Below, one piece after another: positions 1 through 5,396 of a stretch of 6,831 nucleotides of DNA. This stretch comes from UMGS1474 sp050946775. Lineage in GTDB: Bacteria > Bacillota > Clostridia > Oscillospirales > Acutalibacteraceae. The notes beneath the pieces were generated by a model. It did no database searches. It was not told the origin of the DNA and worked only from the letters and a program-made list of their open reading frames with translations. Position numbers and translations under genes: made by a program. The stretch spans positions 1-6,831 of the forward strand of contig JBMNVL010000104.1 in the NCBI GenBank assembly GCA_050946775.1. Reading direction: 5' to 3'. The stretch's first letter is position 1; each line of letters opens with the position of its first letter.

Positions 1-230
1 TCCTGCTGTGGGTGGCGCCGCCGCAAGGGTCGATCGGCATCATCGGCGGCGCGGATTTCCCGACGACGTCATTTATCGCATCGGTAGCGTTGTCACAGAT
101 ATTTAATCCGTTTTACACGACGCTGTATCTTTTTTTGGTGATGGTGGCGGTGGGTCTGGCGCTGTATATCCCCGCCAAACGCCGCCTGCGGAAAGAGTCA
201 CTCATCCCCGCTGAGGAGGAAACCGTATGA
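1..230 (+). CDS. Small membrane protein with GIIGGAD motif (3' end only)
   Basis: This reading frame is open at the left edge (in frame from base 3) and ends at the TGA at 228-230, so the true start is not visible; a GTG at 12 is possible but unproven. The visible part carries GSIGIIGGADFPTT, then one clear hydrophobic segment (about YLFLVMVAVGLALYI), then a basic tail (AKRRLRKE) that would sit in the cytoplasm. The GIIGGAD-PT string resembles the GIIGAADGPT-type motif in the beta subunit of Na+-translocating decarboxylases (OadB/GcdB/MmdB). Here the Gly after Asp is Phe, and the rest of that large subunit does not follow, so a decarboxylase pump role is not supported. From memory, short proteins with this motif occur in Clostridia without known function. 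The stop overlaps the next start (ATGA), implying translational coupling. The reading frame is firm; the function is unknown. Confidence 0.6.
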   Translation, partial: LLWVAPPQGSIGIIGGADFPTTSFIASVALSQIFNPFYTTLYLFLVMVAVGLALYIPAKRRLRKESLIPAEEETV

Positions 231-916
231 AAAAATCCTTTTGGCCGCGCTACGCGTTGCTGGCGATCCTGCCGGCGGCGGCGCTGCTCTTTTATTCGGT
301 AATATGGATCGCCCGGGAGATTCAAAGCTTTCAGACGCTGCGGGTAGTGGCAGAACATATGGAGGGCGGATTTGCTGCAAAAGTATCCTTTTTGCTGACC
401 TCTTTGCGGGCCTGGCCTATCCCGGTCTTCACGCTGTTGACGGCGACCGCGCTGCTGACGCCCTTTGCCAAAACCCGCCGCGCCGCGTCCGTTATGCGGA
501 TCGTGGCCGGGTGCATCGTGGCGGCTTGCTTGATTTGGACGGTGGTGGGGATGATCGGACAGCCGTCGACGACCCAGCCGCCGACATGGTTGGATTATTG
601 GGGGATGAGATGGAGCGCCCGGCTGCAAACGGTTGCCGTTATCGCGCTGGCTGTCGGCTGCCTGTCACCGGAAAAGTGGCGTGTCGTGCGACGGGTGACC
701 TGCGTTCTCGCCGCGACGTTTTTCCTGGTGTCCCCGATTTTGTCGGTGTTTCCGCTGGGGGTTGACGACCCGATCCTTTCTTCGTTGATTTTTTGGATGA
801 ACAGTCTGCCGCCGTATATGGTTGCCGCCGCCGCGATAATAGGCGCCAACTGGCCCTTCCGATCACAGCGCCCCGTTTCCATTGAGGAAACGGCGGTCGA
901 TCCCGCTACCGATTGA
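227..916 (+). CDS. Polytopic membrane protein of unknown function (229 aa)
   Basis: The ATG start is well supported: AGGAGG lies at 214-219, seven bases upstream, and the start overlaps the previous stop (ATGA), so the two genes are probably made together. The protein has about six hydrophobic segments, near residues 8-28, 61-79, 88-111, 131-147, 154-175 and 185-208. A soluble stretch at about 29-58 follows the first helix, and a short polar acidic tail ends the protein (EETAVDPATD). No catalytic or binding motif is recognisable and I cannot assign a family. The pairing with a GIIGGAD-motif membrane peptide suggests the two may form a complex or small transporter, but this rests only on adjacency. 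A hairpin terminator follows directly, so this is the last gene of its operon. Confidence 0.8.
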   Translation: MKKSFWPRYALLAILPAAALLFYSVIWIAREIQSFQTLRVVAEHMEGGFAAKVSFLLTSLRAWPIPVFTLLTATALLTPFAKTRRAASVMRIVAGCIVAACLIWTVVGMIGQPSTTQPPTWLDYWGMRWSARLQTVAVIALAVGCLSPEKWRVVRRVTCVLAATFFLVSPILSVFPLGVDDPILSSLIFWMNSLPPYMVAAAAIIGANWPFRSQRPVSIEETAVDPATD

Positions 917-929
917 ATCCGTTTTTCAT

Positions 930-961
930 CCCGCTCCTGCCGATGGGCAGGGGCGGGTTTT
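930..961 (+). terminator. Rho-independent terminator after the membrane-protein operon
   Basis: A 12-bp GC-rich stem (930-941 paired with 946-957, including one G-U pair) closes a GATG loop and is followed by TTTT at 958-961. It starts 14 bases after the stop at 914-916. The bases leading into the stem match those in the terminator at the right end of the window. Confidence 0.85.
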
Positions 962-1067
962 GTCGTTTTGCGTTGGCTTTTTTGCGGACGGGTCGCTTTT
1001 CAGCGGAAGAAACCGAATCCTGGGGAAGAAAAAATGGAAAATTCTGGAAAAATTTTGCTGGCAACTA

Positions 1068-1096
1068 TTGCAATAATTTCCAAAATATGGTAATAT
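1068..1096 (+). promoter_or_regulatory. Probable sigma-A promoter of spo0A
   Basis: A -35-like TTGCAA (1068-1073) and a -10-like TAATAT (1091-1096) are separated by 17 bases. A TGG directly before the -10 makes it an extended -10. The surrounding sequence is AT-rich, unlike the GC-rich genes. Each hexamer matches the consensus at four of six positions. The start codon lies 37 bases beyond the -10. No convincing sigma-H element or Spo0A box was found between 917 and 1133; the rest of that gap is terminator plus AT-rich DNA. Confidence 0.55.
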
Positions 1097-1133
1097 AACC
1101 ACGACACCAAATACGAAATATGGGGGTTTTACA

Positions 1134-1916
1134 ATGGAAGAGAAAATCAAAGTCTTATTGGCCGACAACAGCGAGCATTTTGGCAAACCCTGCGCCCAGC
1201 AGATGCGGGGACACGGGCTGGACGTCCTGACGGTGGACAAGGACGGCAAGCAGGTGCTGGAAGCCATCGCCCAGCGCCACCCTCAGGTGGTGCTGATGGA
1301 TTTCTTTATGCCCCGGCTGGACGCCATCAGCGTCATCAAGGGAATGGCGGGTCTGCATCTGGCCAACCCGCCCCAGATCATGGTGATGTCCAGCTTTGAC
1401 AATCCCCATCTCGAGCGGGAAGCGTTGACCGCCGGGGCGGATTATTACTTTCTCAAGCCCTTTGACGCCGACGATCTGGCCGAGCGGATTTTGTCCTTTT
1501 GCCGCCAGCCGTCGGCGCCGGCCCGCGGCGACGTCACCCTGTCGCTGCTCCACCCGCCGATGACCTCGCTGGAAATGCAGGTGACCGCCATCATCCACCA
1601 GATCGGCGTGCCGGCGCATATCAAGGGCTACCAGTATCGGCGGGACGCCATTTTGATGGCGATCGACGACGAGGAGATCATCAACGCCGTCACCAAGCGG
1701 CTTTATCCGGCGGTGGCCAAGAAAAACGCCACCACCTCCTCCCGGGTGGAGCGGGCGATCCGCCACGCCATCGAAGTGGCGTGGGACCGGGGAGACGTCG
1801 ACGTGCTCAACTCCTATTTCGGCTACACCATCCACAACGGACGGGGCAAGCCCACCAACTCGGAATTCATCGCCATGATCGCCGACAAATTCCGCCTGCA
1901 GTTAAAGATCGGCTGA
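1134..1916 (+). CDS. spo0A: Spo0A, master response regulator of sporulation
   Basis: Spo0A is the phosphorelay-controlled DNA-binding regulator that commits the cell to sporulation. At 260 residues this copy has the usual length. Residues 4-122 form the receiver: phospho-acceptor D56 in LMDFFMP, switch Ser86 (Thr in Bacillus) and K108 in LKPFD. A short linker (about 123-143) leads to the C-terminal effector domain, where signature strings are almost unchanged: IGVPAHIKGY (157-166), SRVERAIRHAIEVAW (203-217) and KPTNSEFIAM (239-248). The start is set by GGGGG at 1122-1126, seven bases upstream. Two receiver positions differ from Bacillus: the acidic pair D10-D11 is D11-N12 here, and the Gly after D63 is Ala. 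In many Clostridia spoIVB precedes spo0A; here unrelated membrane genes do. The assignment is secure from the effector domain alone. Confidence 0.98.
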   Translation: MEEKIKVLLADNSEHFGKPCAQQMRGHGLDVLTVDKDGKQVLEAIAQRHPQVVLMDFFMPRLDAISVIKGMAGLHLANPPQIMVMSSFDNPHLEREALTAGADYYFLKPFDADDLAERILSFCRQPSAPARGDVTLSLLHPPMTSLEMQVTAIIHQIGVPAHIKGYQYRRDAILMAIDDEEIINAVTKRLYPAVAKKNATTSSRVERAIRHAIEVAWDRGDVDVLNSYFGYTIHNGRGKPTNSEFIAMIADKFRLQLKIG

Positions 1917-1925
1917 CAGCACACG

Positions 1926-1963
1926 AAAAGAGCGGTATTGCCCGGCGCAATACCGCTCTTTTT
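1926..1963. terminator. Bidirectional terminator between spo0A and the convergent spoVB operon
   Basis: A perfect 16-bp inverted repeat (1926-1941 and 1947-1962) surrounds a five-base loop. The outer arms are AAAA and TTTT, so a U-run follows the hairpin on both strands. It starts ten bases after the spo0A stop, and its right edge overlaps the spoVB stop codon (TAA on the - strand, 1962-1964). It can therefore end transcription from both convergent units. Confidence 0.92.
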
Positions 1964-3470
1964 ATCCCCGCAGCCGCAGATCCTCCTTGCGGATACACCC
2001 CAGCAGCGCCAGCAAAACGGCGCAGACGAGCGCCGTCACCGCCCCGCCGACGGCCAGCGTGGGCAGATCGCCCATCGGCCAGAGCTGCACCCCGGCCAGC
2101 GCGATCCCGCCGGCGGCCGCCGTCGCCAGGGCGGGCTTGACGATCCACTGTCCCCATTGCAGCCGCAGACCGGTCACCGTCAGCAGCCGGTGGAGATTCA
2201 ACCCGCAGGTGAACAGATTGCTGATCACCATGATGAACAAAAACCCCGCCATGCCGTACCGGGGCACGACCGCCGCGATCAGCCCGATCCGCAAAGCCGA
2301 GTCCGCCACGCCGTAGATCAGCGAATGGGTCTGCTGATCCAACCCTTTGAGAATGCCGTCCACCACGCTTTCCAGATACATCACCGGCATCAGCGGCGCC
2401 AGCACCCGCAGCAAAAAGCCCACCTCGTCGCTGTGGTAAAACACCTGCCCCAGCTCCCCCGAAAAGCCGGTGAACAGCCCGCCCAACAGAATGGCGGCGG
2501 TCAGCGTCAGGTGGAGGGTGTGGTTGACCGCCCGTTCCACCCGGCGGGTCTGCCGCAGGGCGCTGGCTTCGGAGATCTCGGGGATCAGCAGGGTGGACAG
2601 GGCGTTCAAGAAGGACGCCGGGAAAAAGAGCAGCGGCATCGCCATCCCCTTCAGCGCGCCAAAGGAGGCCAGCGCTCCCTCCCGCGACAGGCAGTAGCGG
2701 GTCAGCATGGCCGGTACCAGCACGTTTTCGACGGTGCGCAGCGCCGTGTTGAGATACCGCCCGGCCGTGATGGGCACCGCGATGGCCATCAGCCGGCGGG
2801 TGATCCGCCCGCCCGGTGCTCCCGCCGCCGCCAGCCGCCGGCGGTCCAGCCGGTAGGCGATCGCCTGATAGCCGCAGGAGGCGATCTCCGCCGCCGCGTC
2901 GCCCGCCAGAACGGCGGCGCAGCCCCAACCCAGTCCCCGGGGAAGCCATCGCCCCATCAGCAGCACGATCGCCCCGATGCGCACCGCCTGCTCCAGCAAT
3001 TGCGCCCGGGAGGGCGTCGCCACCCGCCGCCGGGCAATGAAATACCCCCGCAGACAGGAGGAGATCCCCATAAACGGCAGGCTGACCGTCAGGATCCGCA
3101 ACGACGGGATCGCCCGCGGATCGTCCAGCCATCGCCCGGCGATCCATCCGGCGCCGCCGTAGATCGCCGCCGCCGACAAAAGGCCGATCCCGGCGCTGAT
3201 CGCCGCCGCGCGGCGCACCACCCGCCCGACGGCCGCCGTCGATCCGGCGGCCAGCTCGTCGGCGCAAAGCCGGGTGACGGCGGTGCAGATCCCCGCCGAG
3301 GCGAAGGTGGACGCCAGCACGTAGATCGAAAAGACCAGCTGGTACAGCCCCATTCCCTCGGCGCCCAGCCGGCCGGCCATGTAAACGCGGAAAAAGATCC
3401 CCACCGTGCGCAAGATCAGCGAGGTGGCGGTCAGAATGGCGGCGTTTTTGACGAATACCTTGCGGCTCAT
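1962..3470 (-). CDS. spoVB: SpoVB-like polysaccharide/lipid-linked precursor flippase
   Basis: This is a 502-residue integral membrane protein of the MOP (MATE/PST/MurJ-like) exporter superfamily with about 14 hydrophobic segments. It has typical SpoVB-group landmarks: a GAEGMGLYQLVFSIY stretch after helix 1 (37-51), RGYF at 141-144 followed by an EQAVRI helix (160-165), a conserved central block RYLNTALRTVENVLVPAML (238-256), FLNALSTLLIPEISEA (287-302), and DGILKGLDQQ (371-380). In Bacillus SpoVB is needed for spore cortex synthesis and is thought to move lipid-linked peptidoglycan precursor across the membrane. The chosen ATG at 3468-3470 overlaps the upstream stop (ATGA), so translation is probably coupled; its own ribosome site (GGGAAA) is weak. 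A longer in-frame start 37 codons upstream is rejected because it adds a polar, arginine-rich stretch inside the neighbouring gene. It is the last gene of the operon. Paralogues in this family are common, so the exact name is less certain than the family. Confidence 0.88.
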   Translation of the reverse strand: MSRKVFVKNAAILTATSLILRTVGIFFRVYMAGRLGAEGMGLYQLVFSIYVLASTFASAGICTAVTRLCADELAAGSTAAVGRVVRRAAAISAGIGLLSAAAIYGGAGWIAGRWLDDPRAIPSLRILTVSLPFMGISSCLRGYFIARRRVATPSRAQLLEQAVRIGAIVLLMGRWLPRGLGWGCAAVLAGDAAAEIASCGYQAIAYRLDRRRLAAAGAPGGRITRRLMAIAVPITAGRYLNTALRTVENVLVPAMLTRYCLSREGALASFGALKGMAMPLLFFPASFLNALSTLLIPEISEASALRQTRRVERAVNHTLHLTLTAAILLGGLFTGFSGELGQVFYHSDEVGFLLRVLAPLMPVMYLESVVDGILKGLDQQTHSLIYGVADSALRIGLIAAVVPRYGMAGFLFIMVISNLFTCGLNLHRLLTVTGLRLQWGQWIVKPALATAAAGGIALAGVQLWPMGDLPTLAVGGAVTALVCAVLLALLGCIRKEDLRLRG

Positions 3471-3751
3471 GGCGTTTCCCGCAGAGGCGGCGGGTCGCTT
3501 TGAGTCAGGGCGTTGGCGGCCGCGGCGATCATCTCCCAGGTGATCCGGTCGGTGATCCCGGTTTCCTCCAGACGAAACCACCGCTGAAACGCCGCCACCG
3601 CGTCGGCGGTCTGAGACCCGTAGACCCCGTCGATCCCCAGCAGCGGCAGTTCCGGCCAGCGGTAGGAGAGGGATCGCAGATAGCCCTGCAATTCCCGGAT
3701 ATACATCGCCTCGTCATACCGCAGATCGTTGTTTGGCAGATCCCGGATCAT
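3467..3751 (-). CDS. Small single-module peptidoglycan-binding protein (94 aa)
   Basis: The protein is almost entirely one PG_binding_1-type module (about residues 15-80): helix YIRELQGYLRSL, then GIDGVYGSQTADAVAAFQRW, then GITDRITWEMIAAA. The DGVYG-x-T-x-AV-x-AFQ pattern is the family hallmark. It has no signal peptide or membrane helix, so it would act inside the mother cell, at the forespore surface, or after mother-cell lysis; localisation is inferred. The ATG is set by a perfect GGAGGTGA ribosome site and by a four-base overlap with the stop of the upstream gene. It also overlaps spoVB downstream by four bases. Its module matches the three in the upstream protein, and that protein ends in YPGRAWEV, which looks like the lead-in to a further module, so the two genes may once have been one. 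A catalytic domain is absent. Confidence 0.85.
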   Translation of the reverse strand: MIRDLPNNDLRYDEAMYIRELQGYLRSLSYRWPELPLLGIDGVYGSQTADAVAAFQRWFRLEETGITDRITWEMIAAAANALTQSDPPPLRETP

Positions 3752-4596
3752 ACCGTCACCTCCCACGCGCGGCCGGGGTATTGGCCCATTCGCTTGCGAA
3801 AGCCGACCGCCAGATCGGTGTAAGCGCCGGCCAGCGCTTCCCAAAGCGTCTCGTCCACCCGCAGCGCCGCCGGCGCGCCGACCAGCCGCTGAAAGGCGCC
3901 GACCGCCGCCATGGTCTGGCCGCCGAACACCCCGGTGACCGGCACCCGGGGCAGGGTGGGAAAAACGTCGGCGAGATCCGCCAGATACCCCTGCATCTGC
4001 TCGACGTCCTCGCCTTGGGCGCCCATTTCCAGCACCCGGCCGGGATAGCAGACCGCGCCCGGCGGCCAGTCGGCGACCCGGTCGATCCCGGCCGCGGCGC
4101 GGTCCAGAGCGTCCCATAGCGGCCGGTCGATCCCGCCGTCAAAGCCGACGCCGACGGCTTTCGCAAAGGCGGCCGCCGCGTTTAGCGTGTCCTCGTCGAT
4201 CCGCCTGCCGGGAGGGGCGTCGGGGAGAGCGGGATAAAACAGGGCGATCAGTCCCAGCCGGGCGCGAACCGTCGCCGCGTCGCCGCCTTCGTCGCCCGCT
4301 TGCAGCCGGCGGTAAAATTGCCGCGGTGTGCCGGGATAGCCCCGATAGGCGCGAAACCGGTCGTCGGCCCGGCGGATGGGGCGGTAGACCTCGTCGATCC
4401 GCCGGCGGGTGGGCGGATCGGGTTCCCCGGTGACCGCCGGACCAAACAGGGATTGAAACGCCCGCACCGCGTCCCGGGCCGGGTCGTTAAACGCACCGTC
4501 CGGCCGGGGGATCTTGGGGATGCAGGGGTAGGCGAAGCTGATCCGGTTGAGCCGGATCTGCCATACCCTTTCTTCGTCGTGGATGGTATCGGACAC
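3748..4596 (-). CDS. Multi-module peptidoglycan-binding protein, SleC-like C-terminal type
   Basis: This is a 282-residue soluble protein built from three PG_binding_1-like modules. Module 1 (about 10-72) includes WQIRLNRISFAYPCIPKIP and DGAFNDPARDAVRAFQSLFG. Module 2 (about 94-168) is degenerate, lacking the DGxFG turn and the AFQ motif. Module 3 (about 184-260) has YPGRVLEMGAQGEDVEQMQ and TGVFGGQTMAAVGAFQRL. The LNRIS-x-x-YP-x-IPKI phrase is what I recall from the C-terminal part of clostridial SleC-like cortex-lytic and related spore proteins. No SpoIID-like, amidase or transglycosylase domain is present, so it is read as a binding or scaffold protein for spore peptidoglycan, not an enzyme. 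The start is GTG, with a strong AAAGGAGGG site seven bases upstream; that site overlaps the stop of the preceding gene. The last residues (YPGRAWEV) look like a truncated entry into a fourth module, which the next gene carries. Confidence 0.85.
   Translation of the reverse strand: MSDTIHDEERVWQIRLNRISFAYPCIPKIPRPDGAFNDPARDAVRAFQSLFGPAVTGEPDPPTRRRIDEVYRPIRRADDRFRAYRGYPGTPRQFYRRLQAGDEGGDAATVRARLGLIALFYPALPDAPPGRRIDEDTLNAAAAFAKAVGVGFDGGIDRPLWDALDRAAAGIDRVADWPPGAVCYPGRVLEMGAQGEDVEQMQGYLADLADVFPTLPRVPVTGVFGGQTMAAVGAFQRLVGAPAALRVDETLWEALAGAYTDLAVGFRKRMGQYPGRAWEVTV
3756..3763 (-). promoter_or_regulatory. Ribosome-binding site of the 94-aa PG-binding gene
   Basis: On the - strand GGAGGTGA lies four bases before the ATG at 3749-3751, inside the end of the upstream gene. 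It fixes the start of the short gene and argues that it is translated in its own right and is not merely a frameshifted tail. Confidence 0.75.
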
Positions 4597-4602
4597 CGGA
4601 TT

Positions 4603-4612
4603 CCCTCCTTTA
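4603..4612 (-). promoter_or_regulatory. Ribosome-binding site built on the upstream stop codon
   Basis: On the - strand TAAAGGAGGG contains the TAA stop of the acidic-repeat gene and a strong Shine-Dalgarno core, seven bases before a GTG start. It decides the GTG start of the 282-residue gene and suggests that ribosomes finishing the first gene re-initiate on the second. Confidence 0.85.
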
Positions 4613-5161
4613 CAGCGCCTGCCCGTCCTCGGGCAGCGGGATCAGCTCCACCGGCTGAAGAGCGGCGACGCCCTCGGCCACCTCCACCTGCAGCGCGTCG
4701 GGCGAGGCAAAGCCGTCCGCCCGCAGCTTGAGCCGGTAGATCCCGACCGGCAGCTCCACCGACAGGGTGAATCCCTCCCGGTCGGTGATCAGGGTGGTCG
4801 AGCGGTCGGGATCGTCGGCGTCTTCCCGCCACAGATGGACCGTCCCGCCTTCCACCGGCAGAGCGCCGCCGGCGGCGAAAAGCCGCGCCTGCAGGTGCCC
4901 GAACGCCGTCGCGGCGGGCGCCGGGGCAATGGTGACCTCCACCGCTGCCTCTTCCTCGGCCGCCTCTTCCTCGGCCGCCTCTTCCTCGGCCGCCTCTTCC
5001 TCGGCCGCCTCTTCCTCGACCGGCTCTTTTTCGACCGGCTCCTCCTTTGGCGGTGTTTCTTTGGCGCCGGTGTCGCCGGGTGCCGCCGGCGGACGCATGC
5101 GCATCAGTTCCCGGGAATAGTCCCGGATCAGCCGTTCGATCTCCTGCCGCGATTCACTCAT
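4610..5161 (-). CDS. Acidic-repeat protein with carboxypeptidase-regulatory-like domain
   Basis: This 183-residue protein has three parts. A charged helical N-terminus (1-25, SRQEIERLIRDYSREL) is followed by a very acidic low-complexity tract (about 39-76) with five consecutive EEEAA units. The C-terminal beta-rich domain (about 87-175) contains GGTVHLW, TDREGFTLSVELPVGIYRL, ADGF and LQPVELIPLPE. The last domain fits the carboxypeptidase-regulatory/transthyretin-like fold and resembles the N-terminal domain of clostridial SleC-type proteins, where a similar domain precedes the peptidoglycan-binding part. There is no signal peptide or catalytic motif. It is the first gene of the operon. The ATG at 5159-5161 is preceded by AGGAAAGGATGTG, leaving a fairly long spacing of about 11 bases from the GGA core. 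The gene is firm, the domain call is from sequence resemblance, and the function (a spore-wall adaptor) is inference. Confidence 0.8.
   Translation of the reverse strand: MSESRQEIERLIRDYSRELMRMRPPAAPGDTGAKETPPKEEPVEKEPVEEEAAEEEAAEEEAAEEEAAEEEAAVEVTIAPAPAATAFGHLQARLFAAGGALPVEGGTVHLWREDADDPDRSTTLITDREGFTLSVELPVGIYRLKLRADGFASPDALQVEVAEGVAALQPVELIPLPEDGQAL
4947..5021 (-). repeat. 15-bp in-frame tandem repeat encoding EEEAA
   Basis: Four identical 15-bp units (GCCTCTTCCTCGGCC on the + strand, from 4947 to 5006) and a fifth with one change (5007-5021) lie head to tail. Two more diverged units extend to about 5051 and encode the EPVEK/EPVEE part. Being a multiple of three, gain or loss of units would change tract length without breaking the frame. 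Confidence 0.95.
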
Positions 5162-5168
5162 CGGGGAT

Positions 5169-5181
5169 CACATCCTTTCCT
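5169..5181 (-). promoter_or_regulatory. Leader/ribosome site of the acidic-repeat gene
   Basis: On the - strand this reads AGGAAAGGATGTG, ending seven bases before the ATG. The identical 13 bases precede the divergent citrate synthase gene. No good sigma-A promoter for this operon could be placed upstream. Confidence 0.6.
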
Positions 5182-5245
5182 GATGAATGTATATGCGCCC
5201 CGAAAGGCGAGTAGACGATGAATGCAAAAAGAATAACGGTTGCGA

Positions 5246-5271
5246 AAAACGTGGCGAATTCGCCGCGTTTT
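5246..5271. promoter_or_regulatory. 26-bp palindrome in the divergent control region
   Basis: AAAACGTGGCG and CGCCGCGTTTT flank a central AATT, giving 13 paired positions with a single T-G mismatch (5252/5265). A third half-site, CGCGTTTT, is repeated at 5286-5293, 22 bases from the copy at 5264-5271, or about two helical turns. This suits a dimeric repressor or activator site. As RNA it could also form a hairpin followed by U-runs on either strand. Confidence 0.5.
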
Positions 5272-5304
5272 CCCCAATAATTCCTCGCGTTTTGAAGGAA
5301 AGGG

Positions 5305-5328
5305 CTGTAAAAATTGCATTTTTTACAG
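5305..5328. promoter_or_regulatory. Inverted repeat just upstream of the citrate synthase -35
   Basis: CTGTAAAAA (5305-5313) and TTTTTACAG (5320-5328) form a perfect 9-bp inverted repeat with a six-base centre, ending eight bases before the -35. Its position and symmetry suit an activator or repressor binding site. The regulator is unknown. Confidence 0.5.
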
Positions 5329-5336
5329 AAAATCGC

Positions 5337-5365
5337 TTGACATTCGCCTTCGTTTCCCGTATACT
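5337..5365 (+). promoter_or_regulatory. Sigma-A promoter of the citrate synthase gene
   Basis: A perfect -35 TTGACA (5337-5342) and -10 TATACT (5360-5365) are separated by 17 bases. The -10 lies 31 bases before the start codon, giving a short leader. This is the strongest promoter match in the window. Confidence 0.9.
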
Positions 5366-5377
5366 GAAAGCTCAACG

Positions 5378-5390
5378 AGGAAAGGATGTG
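5378..5390 (+). promoter_or_regulatory. Ribosome site of the citrate synthase gene
   Basis: AGGAAAGGATGTG lies six bases before the ATG at 5397. It sits directly downstream of the promoter and decides the start against a frame that stays open 70 codons further upstream. Confidence 0.75.
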
Positions 5391-5396
5391 CCCATC

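Noticed and set aside
917..1133. Possible Spo0A boxes (TGTCG-type strings near 959-965 and, on the - strand, near 1101-1107)
   Set aside because: Each differs from TGTCGAA at two positions, and one lies directly behind the preceding terminator; not better than chance.
1867..3503. Long open frames antisense to or overlapping the flippase gene on both strands
   Set aside because: They are arginine-, proline- and glycine-rich translations typical of shadow frames in GC-rich DNA, while the flippase frame has coherent membrane helices and family motifs.
4947..5051. Tandem repeats as a CRISPR array
   Set aside because: The units are 15 bp, contiguous without spacers, and in frame inside a protein gene.
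5184..5215. A sporulation-sigma-like -10 (ATACATT on the - strand) before the four-gene operon
   Set aside because: No fitting -35 element at the spacing expected for sigma-E, sigma-G or sigma-K; too weak to annotate, although a sporulation promoter would make sense here.
5187..5396. A 70-codon N-terminal extension of citrate synthase
   Set aside because: A consensus sigma-A promoter and a ribosome site lie inside it, and the extension lacks similarity to the family.
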